Shown: positions 8,168 to 16,854 of the stretch, one piece after another
Position numbering within the stretch: position 1 is the stretch's first letter
How the letters are laid out: each line of letters opens with the position of its first letter
Assembly (NCBI RefSeq): GCF_900156895.1
Contig: NZ_FTPD01000001.1
Coordinates: 199,327 to 263,326, forward strand
Source of the DNA: Mesorhizobium prunaredense
GTDB taxonomy: Bacteria > Pseudomonadota > Alphaproteobacteria > Rhizobiales > Rhizobiaceae
Direction: 5' to 3'
DNA: 64,000 nt
The notes under the pieces: model-generated
Seen by the model: only the letters and a program-made list of their open reading frames with translations
Told to the model about the DNA's origin: nothing
Database searches by the model: none
Position numbers and translations under genes: made by a program

Positions 8168-9703
8168 ATGAGCGACTCCGATCCCACACGCGGCTTTTCG
8201 AAAGACGCGGTGCGCAATTTCAACGCCTCGGCCGGTGATGATAGCCGCGGCGGGATGAACGACGTCGCCCGTCAGGTCGCGTCGCAATACCGGCGCGACA
8301 CCATGTCGCCGATCATGGTCAGCGGCGTCTTGCGGATGGTCGAATTGGCACTGCTGTTCCTGTCGGGCCTCTGCATCTATTTTTACTATGTCGGCTTCTT
8401 CAACCATCTCGCCTGGCAATATCCGCTGGCGATCGCCGCCGCTTCGTCGCTCGCCGTGGTGCTGCTCGACGTTACCGACTGCTACCAGATCGTCTCGGTT
8501 ATGCGGCCGCTCGCCAATTTCGGCCGCCTGCTGATGGTCTGGGCCGGCACCTTCGCCTTGATGGCGCTGACGGCATTCGCCATGAAGATGTCGCAAGACT
8601 ATTCGCGCCTGGTTTTCGGCACCTGGTTCGTCGTCGGCTTCACGCTGATCTTCGGCCTGAGACTGGTGATGTCGAAGCTGATCCGGCGCTGGGCGCGCGA
8701 CGGGCGCATGGAACGCCGCGCCGTCATCGTCGGCGGCGGCACGGCGGCGGAAGTCCTGATCCGCTCCGTCGAAAAGCAGCCCTACAACGACATCCGCATC
8801 TGCGGCATCTTCGACGACCGCGGCGACAAGCGCTCGCCGCCCATCGTCGCCGGCTACCCAAAACTCGGCACCGTTTCCGAGCTCATCGAGTTCGCCCGCA
8901 TCGCCCGTATCGACATGCTGATCGTGTCGCTGCCGCTGACCGCCGAATCGCGCGTCCTGCAGCTTTTGAAGAAGCTGTGGGTGCTGCCTGTCGACATCCG
9001 GCTCTCGGCGCATTCGAACGCGCTGCAATTCCGGCCGCGCGCCTATTCCTACATCGGCTCGGTGCCGATGCTCGACATCTTCGACAGGCCGATCAACGAC
9101 TGGGATTCGGTCGCCAAGCGCGCCTTCGACATCGTCTTCTCGATCATCGGCATCATCGTGTTCTCGCCGGTCATGCTGGCGACCGCGATCGCCATCAAGC
9201 TCGACAGCAAGGGACCGGTGCTGTTCCACCAGAAGCGGCATGGCTTCAACAACGAGATCATCGAGGTCTACAAATTCCGTTCGATGTACACGGACAAGGC
9301 GGACCCGACCGCCAAGCAGACGGTGACCAGGAACGACCCGCGCGTCACCCGCGTCGGCCGCTTCATCCGCAAGACCTCGATCGACGAGTTGCCGCAGCTC
9401 TTCAATTCGCTTTTCGGTTCGCTGTCGTTGGTCGGCCCGCGCCCGCACGCCATTGCCGCCCAGTCGCACAACCTTCTCTACAATGAGGTGGTCGACGGCT
9501 ATTTCGCACGCCACAAGGTCAAGCCCGGCGTCACCGGCTGGGCGCAGATCAACGGCTGGCGCGGCGAGATGGACACCAACGAGAAGATCCGCATGCGGAC
9601 GGAGTACGACCTCTATTATATCGAGAACTGGTCGCTGCTGTTCGATCTGAGGATCCTGTTCCTGACGCCGATCCGGCTGCTCAATACGGAAAATGCCTAT
9701 TGA
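8168..9703 (+). CDS. undecaprenyl-phosphate sugar phosphotransferase (WcaJ/ExoY type), EPS priming enzyme
   Basis: A 511-residue membrane enzyme that transfers a sugar-1-phosphate to undecaprenyl phosphate. The ATG at 8168 is preferred to a GTG at 8147 because only it has a GCGGA ribosome site at proper distance. Several N-terminal helices (about residues 45-190) precede a nucleotide-fold domain opening RRAVIVGGG. The catalytic bac_transf domain starts KRAFDIVFSIIGI (about 318), with the signature KFRSM, KTSIDELPQLFN and GPRPHA. The architecture is that of the WcaJ class, usually glucose-1-phosphate specific, although the sugar is an inference. It likely initiates the polymer built by the neighbouring genes. 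Confidence 0.92.
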   Translation: MSDSDPTRGFSKDAVRNFNASAGDDSRGGMNDVARQVASQYRRDTMSPIMVSGVLRMVELALLFLSGLCIYFYYVGFFNHLAWQYPLAIAAASSLAVVLLDVTDCYQIVSVMRPLANFGRLLMVWAGTFALMALTAFAMKMSQDYSRLVFGTWFVVGFTLIFGLRLVMSKLIRRWARDGRMERRAVIVGGGTAAEVLIRSVEKQPYNDIRICGIFDDRGDKRSPPIVAGYPKLGTVSELIEFARIARIDMLIVSLPLTAESRVLQLLKKLWVLPVDIRLSAHSNALQFRPRAYSYIGSVPMLDIFDRPINDWDSVAKRAFDIVFSIIGIIVFSPVMLATAIAIKLDSKGPVLFHQKRHGFNNEIIEVYKFRSMYTDKADPTAKQTVTRNDPRVTRVGRFIRKTSIDELPQLFNSLFGSLSLVGPRPHAIAAQSHNLLYNEVVDGYFARHKVKPGVTGWAQINGWRGEMDTNEKIRMRTEYDLYYIENWSLLFDLRILFLTPIRLLNTENAY

Positions 9704-10953
9704 GCGCAGTCGCGCATGAACTCTCGCCGGCTGCGGTCAACGCCAAGCTGATCGCGCTGATTGCGTCGAGCGCGGTTTTTCTCGGCGTCTTCCTGTCCGG
9801 CTTCGTCATCGCCGAGCCGGCGCCATACGACCTCTACATAGTCGGGCTGATGGCGGTGTGGACCCTGTTCGGCCTGCGCATATCGCGCGCGGCGGCGCCG
9901 CTGCTGGTGCTGCTTGTGGTCATGAACATCGGCGGCATGATCGCGATGACTCAGATGTCGGATATTGCCGGCACCCCGCTCTATCTCGCCGTGTCGCTGT
10001 TCCTTGCGTTTACCGCGGTGTTCTTCGCCTCGGTGACATCAGACCAGCCAAATCTCTACCGGGTGATCTTCCGGGCCTACGTGATGTCGGCGGTGCTGAC
10101 GTCGCTGCTTGGGATCGCAGGCTATTTCCATGCCTTCCCGGGGGCGGAGATCTTCACAAAATACGACCGCGCCACAGGCGCGTTCCAGGATCCGAACGTG
10201 TTCGGGCCGTTCCTGGTGCTGCCCGGCATCTACCTGCTCCACCTCCTGCTGACCGGCCCGGTCTCACGCATGCCGTTGCTGGCGATGCCGCTGCTGATCA
10301 TCACTGCCGGCATTTTCTTCTCGTTCTCGCGCGGCGCCTGGGGCATGTTCGGCGTTTCGGCGATCCTGCTCACCGGCGCCCTGTTCCTGCAGAGCGCCAG
10401 CGGAAAATTCCGGCTGCGTGTCGTCGTCATGACCATCGCCGCCATCTCGCTGCTGGTCGTTGCGGTGCTCGTCGTCCTGCAGCTGCCGGGCGTCTCGGAA
10501 ATGTTCTCCAGCCGCGCCCAGCTGGAACAGAGCTACGATACTGCCCGCCTCGGCCGTTTCGCCCGCTATATCTTCGGTTTCCAGATGGCGCTTGAGCATC
10601 CGCTCGGCATCGGCCCGCTCGTCTTCGGCACGATTTTCGGCGAAGACACACACGACATCTGGCTAAAAATGCTGATGGACTATGGCTGGCTCGGCTTCGT
10701 CTCGTTCCTGACGCTGACCTGCTGGACGATATCAGCCGGCTTCCGCATTCTCCTGCGCGACCGGCCGTGGCAGCCCTACCTTCTGTGCGCCTATGTCGCC
10801 TTCATCGGCAATATCGCGCTGGGCACCTTCATCGACATCGATCACTGGCGCCACGTCTATCTGCTGCTCGGGCTGATCTGGGGCGCGATCGCATTGGAAT
10901 ACCGCCATCAGCGGCAGTTGCGGCCGGCGGCCCTGCCTGCGCCGGCGGCATGA
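9700..10953 (+). CDS. O-antigen ligase/polymerase family membrane protein (Wzy/WaaL-like)
   Basis: A 417-residue polytopic membrane protein starting at TTG 9700, overlapping the stop of the priming transferase by four bases (TTGA), so translation is probably coupled. About ten hydrophobic helices are visible. The periplasmic region carries FSFSRGAWGMF and later HPLGIGPLVFG with EDTHDIWLKMLMDYGW, matching the O-antigen ligase/polymerase signature (Wzy_C). Within this operon it is the best candidate for the polymerase that joins repeat units. A ligase role cannot be excluded from sequence alone. Confidence 0.87.
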   Translation: MSAVAHELSPAAVNAKLIALIASSAVFLGVFLSGFVIAEPAPYDLYIVGLMAVWTLFGLRISRAAAPLLVLLVVMNIGGMIAMTQMSDIAGTPLYLAVSLFLAFTAVFFASVTSDQPNLYRVIFRAYVMSAVLTSLLGIAGYFHAFPGAEIFTKYDRATGAFQDPNVFGPFLVLPGIYLLHLLLTGPVSRMPLLAMPLLIITAGIFFSFSRGAWGMFGVSAILLTGALFLQSASGKFRLRVVVMTIAAISLLVVAVLVVLQLPGVSEMFSSRAQLEQSYDTARLGRFARYIFGFQMALEHPLGIGPLVFGTIFGEDTHDIWLKMLMDYGWLGFVSFLTLTCWTISAGFRILLRDRPWQPYLLCAYVAFIGNIALGTFIDIDHWRHVYLLLGLIWGAIALEYRHQRQLRPAALPAPAA

Positions 10954-10958
10954 TGGAT

Positions 10959-11000
10959 TTCTGGGGCAAGCCTAGGTTTTCTGGGGGCAAGTCTAAGTCT
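10959..11000. repeat. imperfect tandem duplication, about 21 bp unit
   Basis: TTCTGGGGCAAGCCTAGGTT at 10959-10978 is followed directly by a diverged copy (TTCTGGGGGCAAGTCTAAGT) at 10979-10998. It lies between the polymerase stop and the 3' end of the tRNA gene. No function is suggested by the sequence. Confidence 0.55.
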
Positions 11001-11006
11001 TGAAAA

Positions 11007-11083
<77 letters not shown>

Positions 11084-11160
11084 GACCGGTCGCGATGTAT
11101 CGTGATAACCCGGTTCGGGTCAACCGAATTCGGCAGCCGTCGCGCCGATGGCCGGCATGG

Positions 11161-11217
11161 TGGATTTGAAGTTCCTGCCCTGTTGGACGTCGTCAGCATT
11201 CAGGAACTTCAAATCCA
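11161..11217. repeat. perfect 17-bp inverted repeat with 23-nt loop
   Basis: TGGATTTGAAGTTCCTG at 11161-11177 is exactly complementary to 11201-11217. A stem this long would form a stable hairpin in RNA or cruciform DNA. No T-run follows on either strand, so a simple terminator is unlikely. It lies between tRNA-Pro and the XRE regulator. Confidence 0.8.
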
Positions 11218-11260
11218 GAACACACCTCCGCTTGTCTGGCTTGATCCTCTGGCTTCGCTG

Positions 11261-11548
11261 CTATGAGACGGGTCTTGGATTTTCCACAGATTGTGTCAGC
11301 GCGCCCGTATTGATCAGCGCGTTTTCCGGAAGCCGGAGCGCAGAGGCTATTCGCCTAAGCTTCGACAAATCGGCATTCCTGCCGTTCTCGATGTCCGCGA
11401 TCTCATCGACCGACAGTCCGCACGTCAGGGACAGCTCTTCCATGCTGTATCCCCTGGTTTCTCGGATGGCCTTGAGGGCGCTGTGGTCGGGCGCAGCTTC
11501 GGTCGCCGACATTTCGGAAAAAGCTTCGCTTGTTGCTATTTGGGGCAT
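11261..11548 (-). CDS. XRE/Cro-type helix-turn-helix regulator
   Basis: A 95-residue protein with one HTH_3 domain at about residues 24-80. ALKAIRETRGYSMEELSLTCG leads into GLSVDEIADIENGRNADLSKLRRIASAL, the usual five-helix Cro-like fold ending at a leucine-rich helix. There is no sensor or peptidase domain, so this is a minimal regulator. It has no adjacent toxin-like partner and its target is unknown. The 459 bp upstream (11549-12007) contain no other gene and probably include its promoter. Confidence 0.8.
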   Translation of the reverse strand: MPQIATSEAFSEMSATEAAPDHSALKAIRETRGYSMEELSLTCGLSVDEIADIENGRNADLSKLRRIASALRLPENALINTGALTQSVENPRPVS

Positions 11549-12007
11549 TTGGCAACTCCGTGGATTTAAAGAGTTTGATCAAATCAAGAAGTTGCCTGAG
11601 ACGGCGCAGAGAATGCCCTCTCAACGGTGATTTGCCAAGCGCCAAAAATGCCGTCACGGCATCGTGATTCCGATCGGCGCAGCCCGGCACAGGCCTCGGC
11701 GGCACCGGCACGGGACCGTCATCCCGATCGGGGTCTTTGACTGGCCGATCGCCGAATTGTTCGACGGTTCTGAGCCGCTCCCTTGTTAAGCGGCTGTCGC
11801 TGGCGCGTCAGCCGTTTTGAGCGGATCGAATCTCAGCGGCGGGAGCCTGAGCACGCAGAACGCGTCAGGGGGCTGCGAATTTTCTTGAACCGACGCGTGA
11901 ACCTTTTCTCTCCGGGCCGCACCAACACGGTATGGACGCCACAAAGGCGGTCCCAACCGGAAGGACGCCCTGACGGCGATCCTCGATCCAGAGAAGGAAA
12001 TGCTCAA
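11549..12007. other. 459-bp intergenic region between XRE regulator and small secreted protein
   Basis: No convincing gene is seen on either strand. The right end supplies a purine-rich ribosome site (AGAGAAGGAAA) for the ATG at 12008. The interval is long enough for divergent promoters and possibly a small RNA, but no terminator-like hairpin that would support an RNA gene is visible. Confidence 0.5.
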
Positions 12008-12283
12008 ATGACCAACATCTCGAACTTCAAGCGCCTGTCGCTCGCCGCTGCCATCGTCGTCTCGGCCTTCGGCTCGATTTCAGTGCCGAGCTCGGCCTTC
12101 GCCAACGGCACGCATCCGAGCGGCGGCGGCGCGGTTTGCAAGGGGGCGGGTCACTGTCTGGTGCTGCAGCTCGACTGCAAGGGTACCTACACGGACGCCA
12201 CCGACTCCAACGGCACCGTCTACGGCAAATGCAGCCAGACGGCACAGGTCAGCCCGAAGAACAAGCTCAAGCTCGCGCGCTGA
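12008..12283 (+). CDS. small secreted cysteine-containing protein, function unknown
   Basis: A 91-residue product with a Sec signal peptide: MTNISNFKRLSLAAAIVVSA followed by a cleavage site near SSAFA-NG, about residue 36. The mature part of about 55 residues contains four cysteines (CKGAGHC, then LDCKG and YGKC), a spacing that would suit two disulfides in the periplasm. The tail is basic (KNKLKLAR). An open frame continues upstream to 11783, but the ribosome site and signal peptide place the start at 12008. I do not recognise the family. A terminator follows immediately, so it is probably a single-gene transcript. Confidence 0.72.
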   Translation: MTNISNFKRLSLAAAIVVSAFGSISVPSSAFANGTHPSGGGAVCKGAGHCLVLQLDCKGTYTDATDSNGTVYGKCSQTAQVSPKNKLKLAR

Positions 12284-12300
12284 TCGACTTGTTATCAACG

Positions 12301-12329
12301 AAAATGGCGGCCGTCCGCGCCGCCATTTT
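12301..12329. terminator. bidirectional intrinsic terminator
   Basis: An 11-bp perfect stem (AAAATGGCGGC pairing with GCCGCCATTTT) with a 7-nt loop. A-rich and T-rich ends flank both sides, so it can end the rightward small secreted gene and the leftward gene at 12336. Confidence 0.85.
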
Positions 12330-12335
12330 CTTGTC

Positions 12336-12674
12336 TCAACGTGCCGATCTCGATCTCGTTCGCGACGTTTTCTGCTGACGGCTGAGGAACAGGCTGGCGA
12401 CGAGCCCGACCACAACCAGACCGACAGCGGCCGCTGTCGCAGGATGATCGCGGGCTGTCTTCTCTATCACTCTGCCATGCCTCCTGATCGCGGGCAGAGC
12501 GTCACTGAAGCGCTCGGCGAGGTCCGAGTAATAGTCCGACGCGGTGTCACGCCCGTCCTCGTAATAGGCGCTGCCGCGCCTGGAAACGGCTTTCCTCAAC
12601 GCCGCCAGTTCCCTGGAGAGAGCCGCGACCTGTTTTTCAAGATCGATGTCGGAGAGGGTCGAAAATGGTACCAT
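12336..12674 (-). CDS. small membrane protein resembling YqjD/ElaB/DUF883
   Basis: A 112-residue protein. The start at 12674 has a GAAGGAAG ribosome site; eleven further in-frame codons upstream to 12707 do not. The N-terminal half is amphipathic helix with heptad leucines (LEKQVAALSRELAALRKAV, residues 12-30). A tyrosine-rich linker (YYEDGRDTASDYYSDLAERF, residues 38-56) follows, then a single C-terminal transmembrane helix at about 79-97 and a very basic tail. This tail-anchored coiled-coil layout is that of the stationary-phase YqjD/ElaB proteins. In that family some members bind ribosomes, but nothing here proves that role. Confidence 0.7.
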   Translation of the reverse strand: MVPFSTLSDIDLEKQVAALSRELAALRKAVSRRGSAYYEDGRDTASDYYSDLAERFSDALPAIRRHGRVIEKTARDHPATAAAVGLVVVGLVASLFLSRQQKTSRTRSRSAR

Positions 12675-12816
12675 GACAGGCTTCCTTCTTTTGCGGAAGG
12701 AACGCACGATCGCAAAACCGGTTCCGGTTTTGCCGCGACCGATCGGGGCCCAGCGCGCGTCGCATCAGAAGGGATTCATGCGACCCGCTTGAATGCAGTC
12801 GTTATCCCAACATGCA

Positions 12817-12868
12817 CTACAGCGCGGCGCGTCCTATCGGAGGCGCAAGGAACGCTGTAGCATTTTTT
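12817..12868. repeat. rhizobial palindromic element with CTACAGCG/CGCTGTAG arms
   Basis: CTACAGCG at 12817-12824 is complementary to CGCTGTAG at 12853-12860, enclosing a GCGC-rich middle (GGCGCGTCC ... GGCGCAAGG) and followed by a T-run to 12868. The composition matches a short palindromic repeat I recall as common between genes in Rhizobium and Mesorhizobium. It may also act as a terminator in the rightward direction. Confidence 0.65.
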
Positions 12869-12896
12869 TAATTTGCGCATTTTTCGGGGTCATGCG

Positions 12897-13439
12897 CTAG
12901 CGCACCTGATCGAGCAGGCGCTTGCATTCCAGAAGGTCGAACAGCGCCTCCTGCAGCAAAGCGCGATTGTCGCGCGAGAGTTTCGACGTGCCCGGCTGCA
13001 CCGGGCCGTCGTCGTCGGTCTTGCCCAGGCCGAAAAAGCGCCGGCTGGGTTTCACCTTGGGCTCGCCGACCAGCATCTCGTCATCGGCGCCGCGCGGCTG
13101 GGCCGCCGGCGTCAGCGGCACCGCATCGGCCTGCCGGCGCTGCGAGATCGCCTCGACGGCCGCCATGTCGCCATTGCCGATGGCGACCAGGAAATGATTG
13201 CCGTTCTCGCGCAACAACTTCTGCACACCCTTGATCGTGTATCCCTGATCGTAGAGCATGTGGCGGATGCCCTTGATCAGTTCGACATCCTGCGGCCGGT
13301 AGTAGCGACGGCCGCCGCCGCGCTTCATCGGCTTGATCTGGTTGAAACGCGTTTCCCAAAAACGCAGCACATGCTGCGGCAGGTCGAGATCTTCTGCGAC
13401 CTCACTGATGGTGCGGAAAGCGTCGGGGCTCTTGTCCAT
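12897..13439 (-). CDS. MerR family transcriptional regulator
   Basis: A 180-residue regulator. The start at 13439 ([20 protein letters not shown]) is the usual one for this orthologous group; five extra codons upstream lack support. The winged helix covers about residues 10-78, with the recognition sequence [14 protein letters not shown] and [15 protein letters not shown]. The C-terminal half has a dimerisation helix and then a low-complexity, variable segment with no cysteine or ligand pocket. It sits 196 bp downstream of ihfA, an arrangement conserved in alphaproteobacteria. Its target is unknown. Confidence 0.9.
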   Translation of the reverse strand: MDKSPDAFRTISEVAEDLDLPQHVLRFWETRFNQIKPMKRGGGRRYYRPQDVELIKGIRHMLYDQGYTIKGVQKLLRENGNHFLVAIGNGDMAAVEAISQRRQADAVPLTPAAQPRGADDEMLVGEPKVKPSRRFFGLGKTDDDGPVQPGTSKLSRDNRALLQEALFDLLECKRLLDQVR

Positions 13440-13459
13440 GGGCGAAATCCTCACGCTGG

Positions 13460-13507
13460 AGCATGGTCCCGAAAAGTGGGAATCGGTTTTCGGCCAGGAT
13501 CATGCTC
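13460..13507. repeat. palindromic GAGCATG...CATGCTC repeat, copy upstream of MerR gene
   Basis: A 48-bp imperfect palindrome: GAGCATGGTCCCGAAAAGTG, an AATCGG centre, then TTTTCGGCCAGGATCATGCTC-like arm. It begins 20 bp upstream of the MerR start and is related to the two tandem copies at 28215-28326. I recognise it as the widespread rhizobial GATC/ACCGGTT-type intergenic repeat. A hairpin here would lie in the MerR leader. Confidence 0.7.
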
Positions 13508-13634
13508 AACAAAGAGTCATTCCAATCCGGCTTGTTCTGCCGAATCGAGCCTTATTTCAGCGGTTTATGAAACAATATTCAAGCCCGGCGTCAAAGCAGG
13601 CGACCGTTTTCAACCGGGCTTTGAAGCGCTGGCG

Positions 13635-13958
13635 CTATTTGCTGCCCTTGGCCTTGCTGAGCTGGTGCGCGCGCAGAATGCGGTTCTTCAGCACATTCGA
13701 CGATTTGAAGGTCATCACGCGGCGCGGCAGGATCGGCACTTCCTCGCCGGTTTTGGGGTTGCGCCCGATGCGCTCGTTCTTGGAGCGGACATGGAACGTC
13801 GCGAACGACGACAATTTCACCGTCTCGCCGCGAACGATCGCCTCGCAGATCTCGTCCAGAACCGCTTCGACGAGCTCGGCCGATTCAGTACGCGACAGGC
13901 CAACCTTGCGATAAACGGCTTCAGCAAGATCGGCGCGCGTAAGTGTCTTTCCCCCCAT
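13635..13958 (-). CDS. ihfA: integration host factor subunit alpha
   Basis: A 107-residue HU/IHF-fold protein. It starts [20 protein letters not shown]; an ATG five codons upstream at 13973 is possible but less like known orthologues. The DNA-bending arm contains the diagnostic [17 protein letters not shown] (about residues 66-82) with the intercalating Pro. With IhfB it forms the heterodimer that bends DNA in promoters, replication and recombination. It lies between fabH and the MerR gene, the standard rhizobial order, 106 bp from the fabH start side. Confidence 0.95.
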   Translation of the reverse strand: MGGKTLTRADLAEAVYRKVGLSRTESAELVEAVLDEICEAIVRGETVKLSSFATFHVRSKNERIGRNPKTGEEVPILPRRVMTFKSSNVLKNRILRAHQLSKAKGSK

Positions 13959-14064
13959 GCGAACCGTCCCCATCAGCTCAAAAAAACATAACTCTATATA
14001 AGCAAAGATAGAGCCTAAGTAATTGATCCGGCAAGGTCAAGGACCGAACCTGTCCGTTCGGCAC

Positions 14065-15036
14065 TTACCAGCGAAGCAGGACCGCGCCCCAGGTGAAGCC
14101 GCCGCCCATCGCCTCGATCAGCACCAGATCACCCTTCTTGATGCGGCCGTCGGCGACCGCCACCGACAGAGCCAGCGGCACCGAAGCAGCCGAGGTGTTA
14201 CCGTGCAAATCGACGGTCACCACCACCTTCTGTTCTGCTATCCCGAGCTTCCTGGCGGAAGCGTCGATAATCCGCTTATTGGCCTGATGCGGCACGAACC
14301 AGTCGAGATCTTCAGCGGTGATCCCGGCAGCTGAGAACGTCGCCTCGATGACGTCGGTGATCATGCCGACCGCGTGCTTGAACACTTCGCGGCCTTCCAT
14401 CCTGAGATGGCCCACCGTTCCGGTGGTCGACGCTCCACCGTCGACGAACAGCTTGTCCTTGTGGGCCCCGTCGGAGCGCAGGCTGGCCGCCAGCACGCCG
14501 TGGTCTTCAATGCCGCCCGCCCCCTCGCCTGCTTCCAGCACCATCGCGCCGGCGCCGTCGCCAAACAGCACGCAGGTCGAGCGATCGCTCCAGTCGAGGA
14601 TGCGCGAAAAGGTTTCGGAGCCGATCACCAGCACGCGTTTGGCCAGGCCGCCGCGGATATAGAGGTCGGCCGTCGTCACCGCGTAGACGAAGCCCGAGCA
14701 CACCGCCTGCATGTCGAAGGCGAAGCCGTGATGCATGCCGAGCCGGTTCTGGATGTCGACGGCGGTCGCCGGAAAGGTGTTGTTGGGAGTCGAGGTCGCC
14801 AGCACGATCAGGTCGATATCGGCCGGCGTCAGGCCGGCATTGTCGAGGGCTGCGCGCGCCGCCGCCTCGCCGAGCGAAGCCGTCGTCTCGTCGTCGGCCG
14901 CGATATGGCGCTGGCGGATGCCGGTGCGCTGGGCAATCCATTCGTCTGACGTCTCGACCATGCCTTCGAAATCGGCATTCTTCATGATGCGGCGGGGCAG
15001 CGCGGCGCCTGTGCCGCGCACGACTGATCTGATCAA
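14065..15036 (-). CDS. fabH: beta-ketoacyl-ACP synthase III
   Basis: A 323-residue condensing enzyme that joins acetyl-CoA to malonyl-ACP to begin fatty acid synthesis. The thiolase-fold active site is complete: Cys in QAVCSGF (about residue 113), His in VPHQANKR (about 250) and Asn in HGNTSAAS (about 280). The C-terminal [13 protein letters not shown] is typical of FabH. It starts nine bases after the plsX stop on the same strand, forming the conserved plsX-fabH pair that couples phospholipid and fatty acid initiation. Confidence 0.96.
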   Translation of the reverse strand: MIRSVVRGTGAALPRRIMKNADFEGMVETSDEWIAQRTGIRQRHIAADDETTASLGEAAARAALDNAGLTPADIDLIVLATSTPNNTFPATAVDIQNRLGMHHGFAFDMQAVCSGFVYAVTTADLYIRGGLAKRVLVIGSETFSRILDWSDRSTCVLFGDGAGAMVLEAGEGAGGIEDHGVLAASLRSDGAHKDKLFVDGGASTTGTVGHLRMEGREVFKHAVGMITDVIEATFSAAGITAEDLDWFVPHQANKRIIDASARKLGIAEQKVVVTVDLHGNTSAASVPLALSVAVADGRIKKGDLVLIEAMGGGFTWGAVLLRW

Positions 15037-15045
15037 GGCTCTTTC

Positions 15046-16116
15046 CTATTCCTCTGCGTCGGCAACGACGTCGGATTTCCTGGATGTCTGGGCATGCGGA
15101 TTGCGCGCATGGAACAGGTCGAGATCGGCTTCGATGCGATCGAGCAGATTGTTGCGCACCATGTCGTAGCCAAGCTCGATCGCCGCCGCGAAGCCGTCCG
15201 AATCGGCGCCGCCATGGCTTTTCACCACGACGCCGTTCAGACCCAGGAAAACCCCGCCGTTGGAGCGGCCGACATCCATCTTTTCGCGCAGGCGATCGAA
15301 GGCGCCTTTGGCGAATATATAGCCGATCCTGGCCATCAGCGTGCGGTCCATCGCGGCGCGCAGGTAACCGGCGATCTGTCGTACCGTGCCTTCCGCCGTC
15401 TTCAGCGCGATGTTGCCGGCAAAGCCTTCGGTGACGACCACGTCGACCGTGCCCTTGCCGATGTCGTCGCCCTCGACGAAACCATGGTAGTTCATCGAGG
15501 CCATGTTGGCCTCGCGCAACATGCGGCCCGCCTCCTTGACCTCTTCCTGGCCCTTGATCTCCTCGACGCCGACATTGAGCAGACCGACGCTCGGCCGTTC
15601 GATGCCGAAAACCGAGCGCGCCATGCCGGTGCCCAGAATGGCGAAATCAACCAGTTGATGCGCATCCGCGCCGATGGTGGCGCCGACGTCCAGCACCACG
15701 CTTTCGCCGCGCAATGTCGGCCAGAGCGCCGCGATCGCCGGACGGTCGATGGTCGCCATGGTGCGGAGGCAGAATCTCGACATCGCCATCAGCGCGCCGG
15801 TGTTGCCGGCCGAGATGCAGGCGTCGGCGGTGCCTGCCTTGACCGCCTCGACCGCTTTCCACATCGACGACTTCCAGCGGCCATGGCGCAGCGCCTGGCT
15901 GGGCTTGTCGTCCATCCTGACTGCTACCTCGCAGTGGATGAATTCGCTCACTTCCGCCAGCTTGGGCAGCTTTGCGAGTTCGGGGCGCACTGCCTCCTCA
16001 CGACCATAGATGACGAAGCGGATGTCGGGACGCCGGGTCGCGACCGTCATGAGCGCCGGGATGACCACGCTTGGTCCGTGATCGCCGCCCATGGCATCGA
16101 TGGAAATCCTGATCAC
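15046..16116 (-). CDS. plsX: phosphate acyltransferase PlsX
   Basis: A 356-residue soluble enzyme that makes acyl-phosphate from acyl-ACP for PlsY. It starts [20 protein letters not shown], the family opening, and contains the [10 protein letters not shown] (about residue 101) and [13 protein letters not shown] (about 228) motifs of the active-site cleft. Length is as expected. Upstream by 131 bp is the DUF177 gene and downstream is fabH, the near-universal bacterial lipid cluster. The C-terminal 20 residues are variable and probably disordered. Confidence 0.96.
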   Translation of the reverse strand: MIRISIDAMGGDHGPSVVIPALMTVATRRPDIRFVIYGREEAVRPELAKLPKLAEVSEFIHCEVAVRMDDKPSQALRHGRWKSSMWKAVEAVKAGTADACISAGNTGALMAMSRFCLRTMATIDRPAIAALWPTLRGESVVLDVGATIGADAHQLVDFAILGTGMARSVFGIERPSVGLLNVGVEEIKGQEEVKEAGRMLREANMASMNYHGFVEGDDIGKGTVDVVVTEGFAGNIALKTAEGTVRQIAGYLRAAMDRTLMARIGYIFAKGAFDRLREKMDVGRSNGGVFLGLNGVVVKSHGGADSDGFAAAIELGYDMVRNNLLDRIEADLDLFHARNPHAQTSRKSDVVADAEE

Positions 16117-16247
16117 GCGGTGTTCATCTCACAGTTTGCTCGAGCGAGCGCCTGGCGCTGGCAACGGGTTTGGGGCTCGCGAAGGTTCGGCGAAAATAGC
16201 GTTTTTGGGCTGCCGCACAACCGGCTTTCTCCGATTGGGTCGGGTTT

Positions 16248-16811
16248 TCAGGATTTCCCCAGCAGGGAACGCAGCTTTTGCTGGAATTCGCTTTCCGCAG
16301 TCCCGGCATCGTCGGCAGCCTCCATCGAAACGCCCTGCTTGCGCGGATAGGGATCGATCGCCAGTCCAAAGAACTGTTCGGCGAGCGCCCCGACATCGAT
16401 TGAATTGCCGGAAAATGTTTCCGGGCTGTCCGGCCCTTCGGCATCGAGCATTATCTCGCCACCGCCCTCGAAACCCTGCCGCCCGAGCTTCGACTGCTCC
16501 GGCAGGAACAGTGCGTCGACCGCCTCGTCGATATGCGCCTCGATCGGGTCCAGGGTGACGATGCAGGCCTGGGTGATATCGGCCTCGACGCGGCCGCTGA
16601 CCTTGACGCCGTTGCGCTTCCATGGCGCCACCAGCAGTTCGGCGCGGTAGTTCTCGACCGAGAGCAACTCGTGCTCGCCTGCCAGCGCGGCGCGTTGCGC
16701 GGCGTCGGCCTCGATCAGCACCGGCAGTCCCTTTTGCGGCAGCCGGGCGACGTTGGCCACGAAGCACACGGGGCTCTGGCGATCGGGGCTCTGGGAATCG
16801 GCGTGTTTCAT
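16248..16811 (-). CDS. DUF177/YceD family protein (23S rRNA accumulation factor family)
   Basis: A 187-residue protein. The start at 16811 has an AAGGAAAAG ribosome site; the open frame continues far upstream but overlaps the next gene. The core family region includes GVKVSGRVEADITQACIVTL (about residues 70-89) with DPIEAHIDEAVDALFLPE, a beta-barrel that in plants and bacteria is needed for 23S rRNA or L32 handling. The usual zinc-type CxxC of some members is reduced to a single Cys here. Its position next to plsX-fabH is the conserved one. Biochemical role remains uncertain. Confidence 0.85.
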   Translation of the reverse strand: MKHADSQSPDRQSPVCFVANVARLPQKGLPVLIEADAAQRAALAGEHELLSVENYRAELLVAPWKRNGVKVSGRVEADITQACIVTLDPIEAHIDEAVDALFLPEQSKLGRQGFEGGGEIMLDAEGPDSPETFSGNSIDVGALAEQFFGLAIDPYPRKQGVSMEAADDAGTAESEFQQKLRSLLGKS

Positions 16812-16854
16812 CTTTTCCTTGGATAGGCTTATTTTTCTTAGATAGGCTTGTTTC

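Noticed and set aside
15094..16350. 418-codon open frame opposite plsX
   Set aside because: Shadow of plsX and the adjacent gene; no ribosome site or conserved motif.
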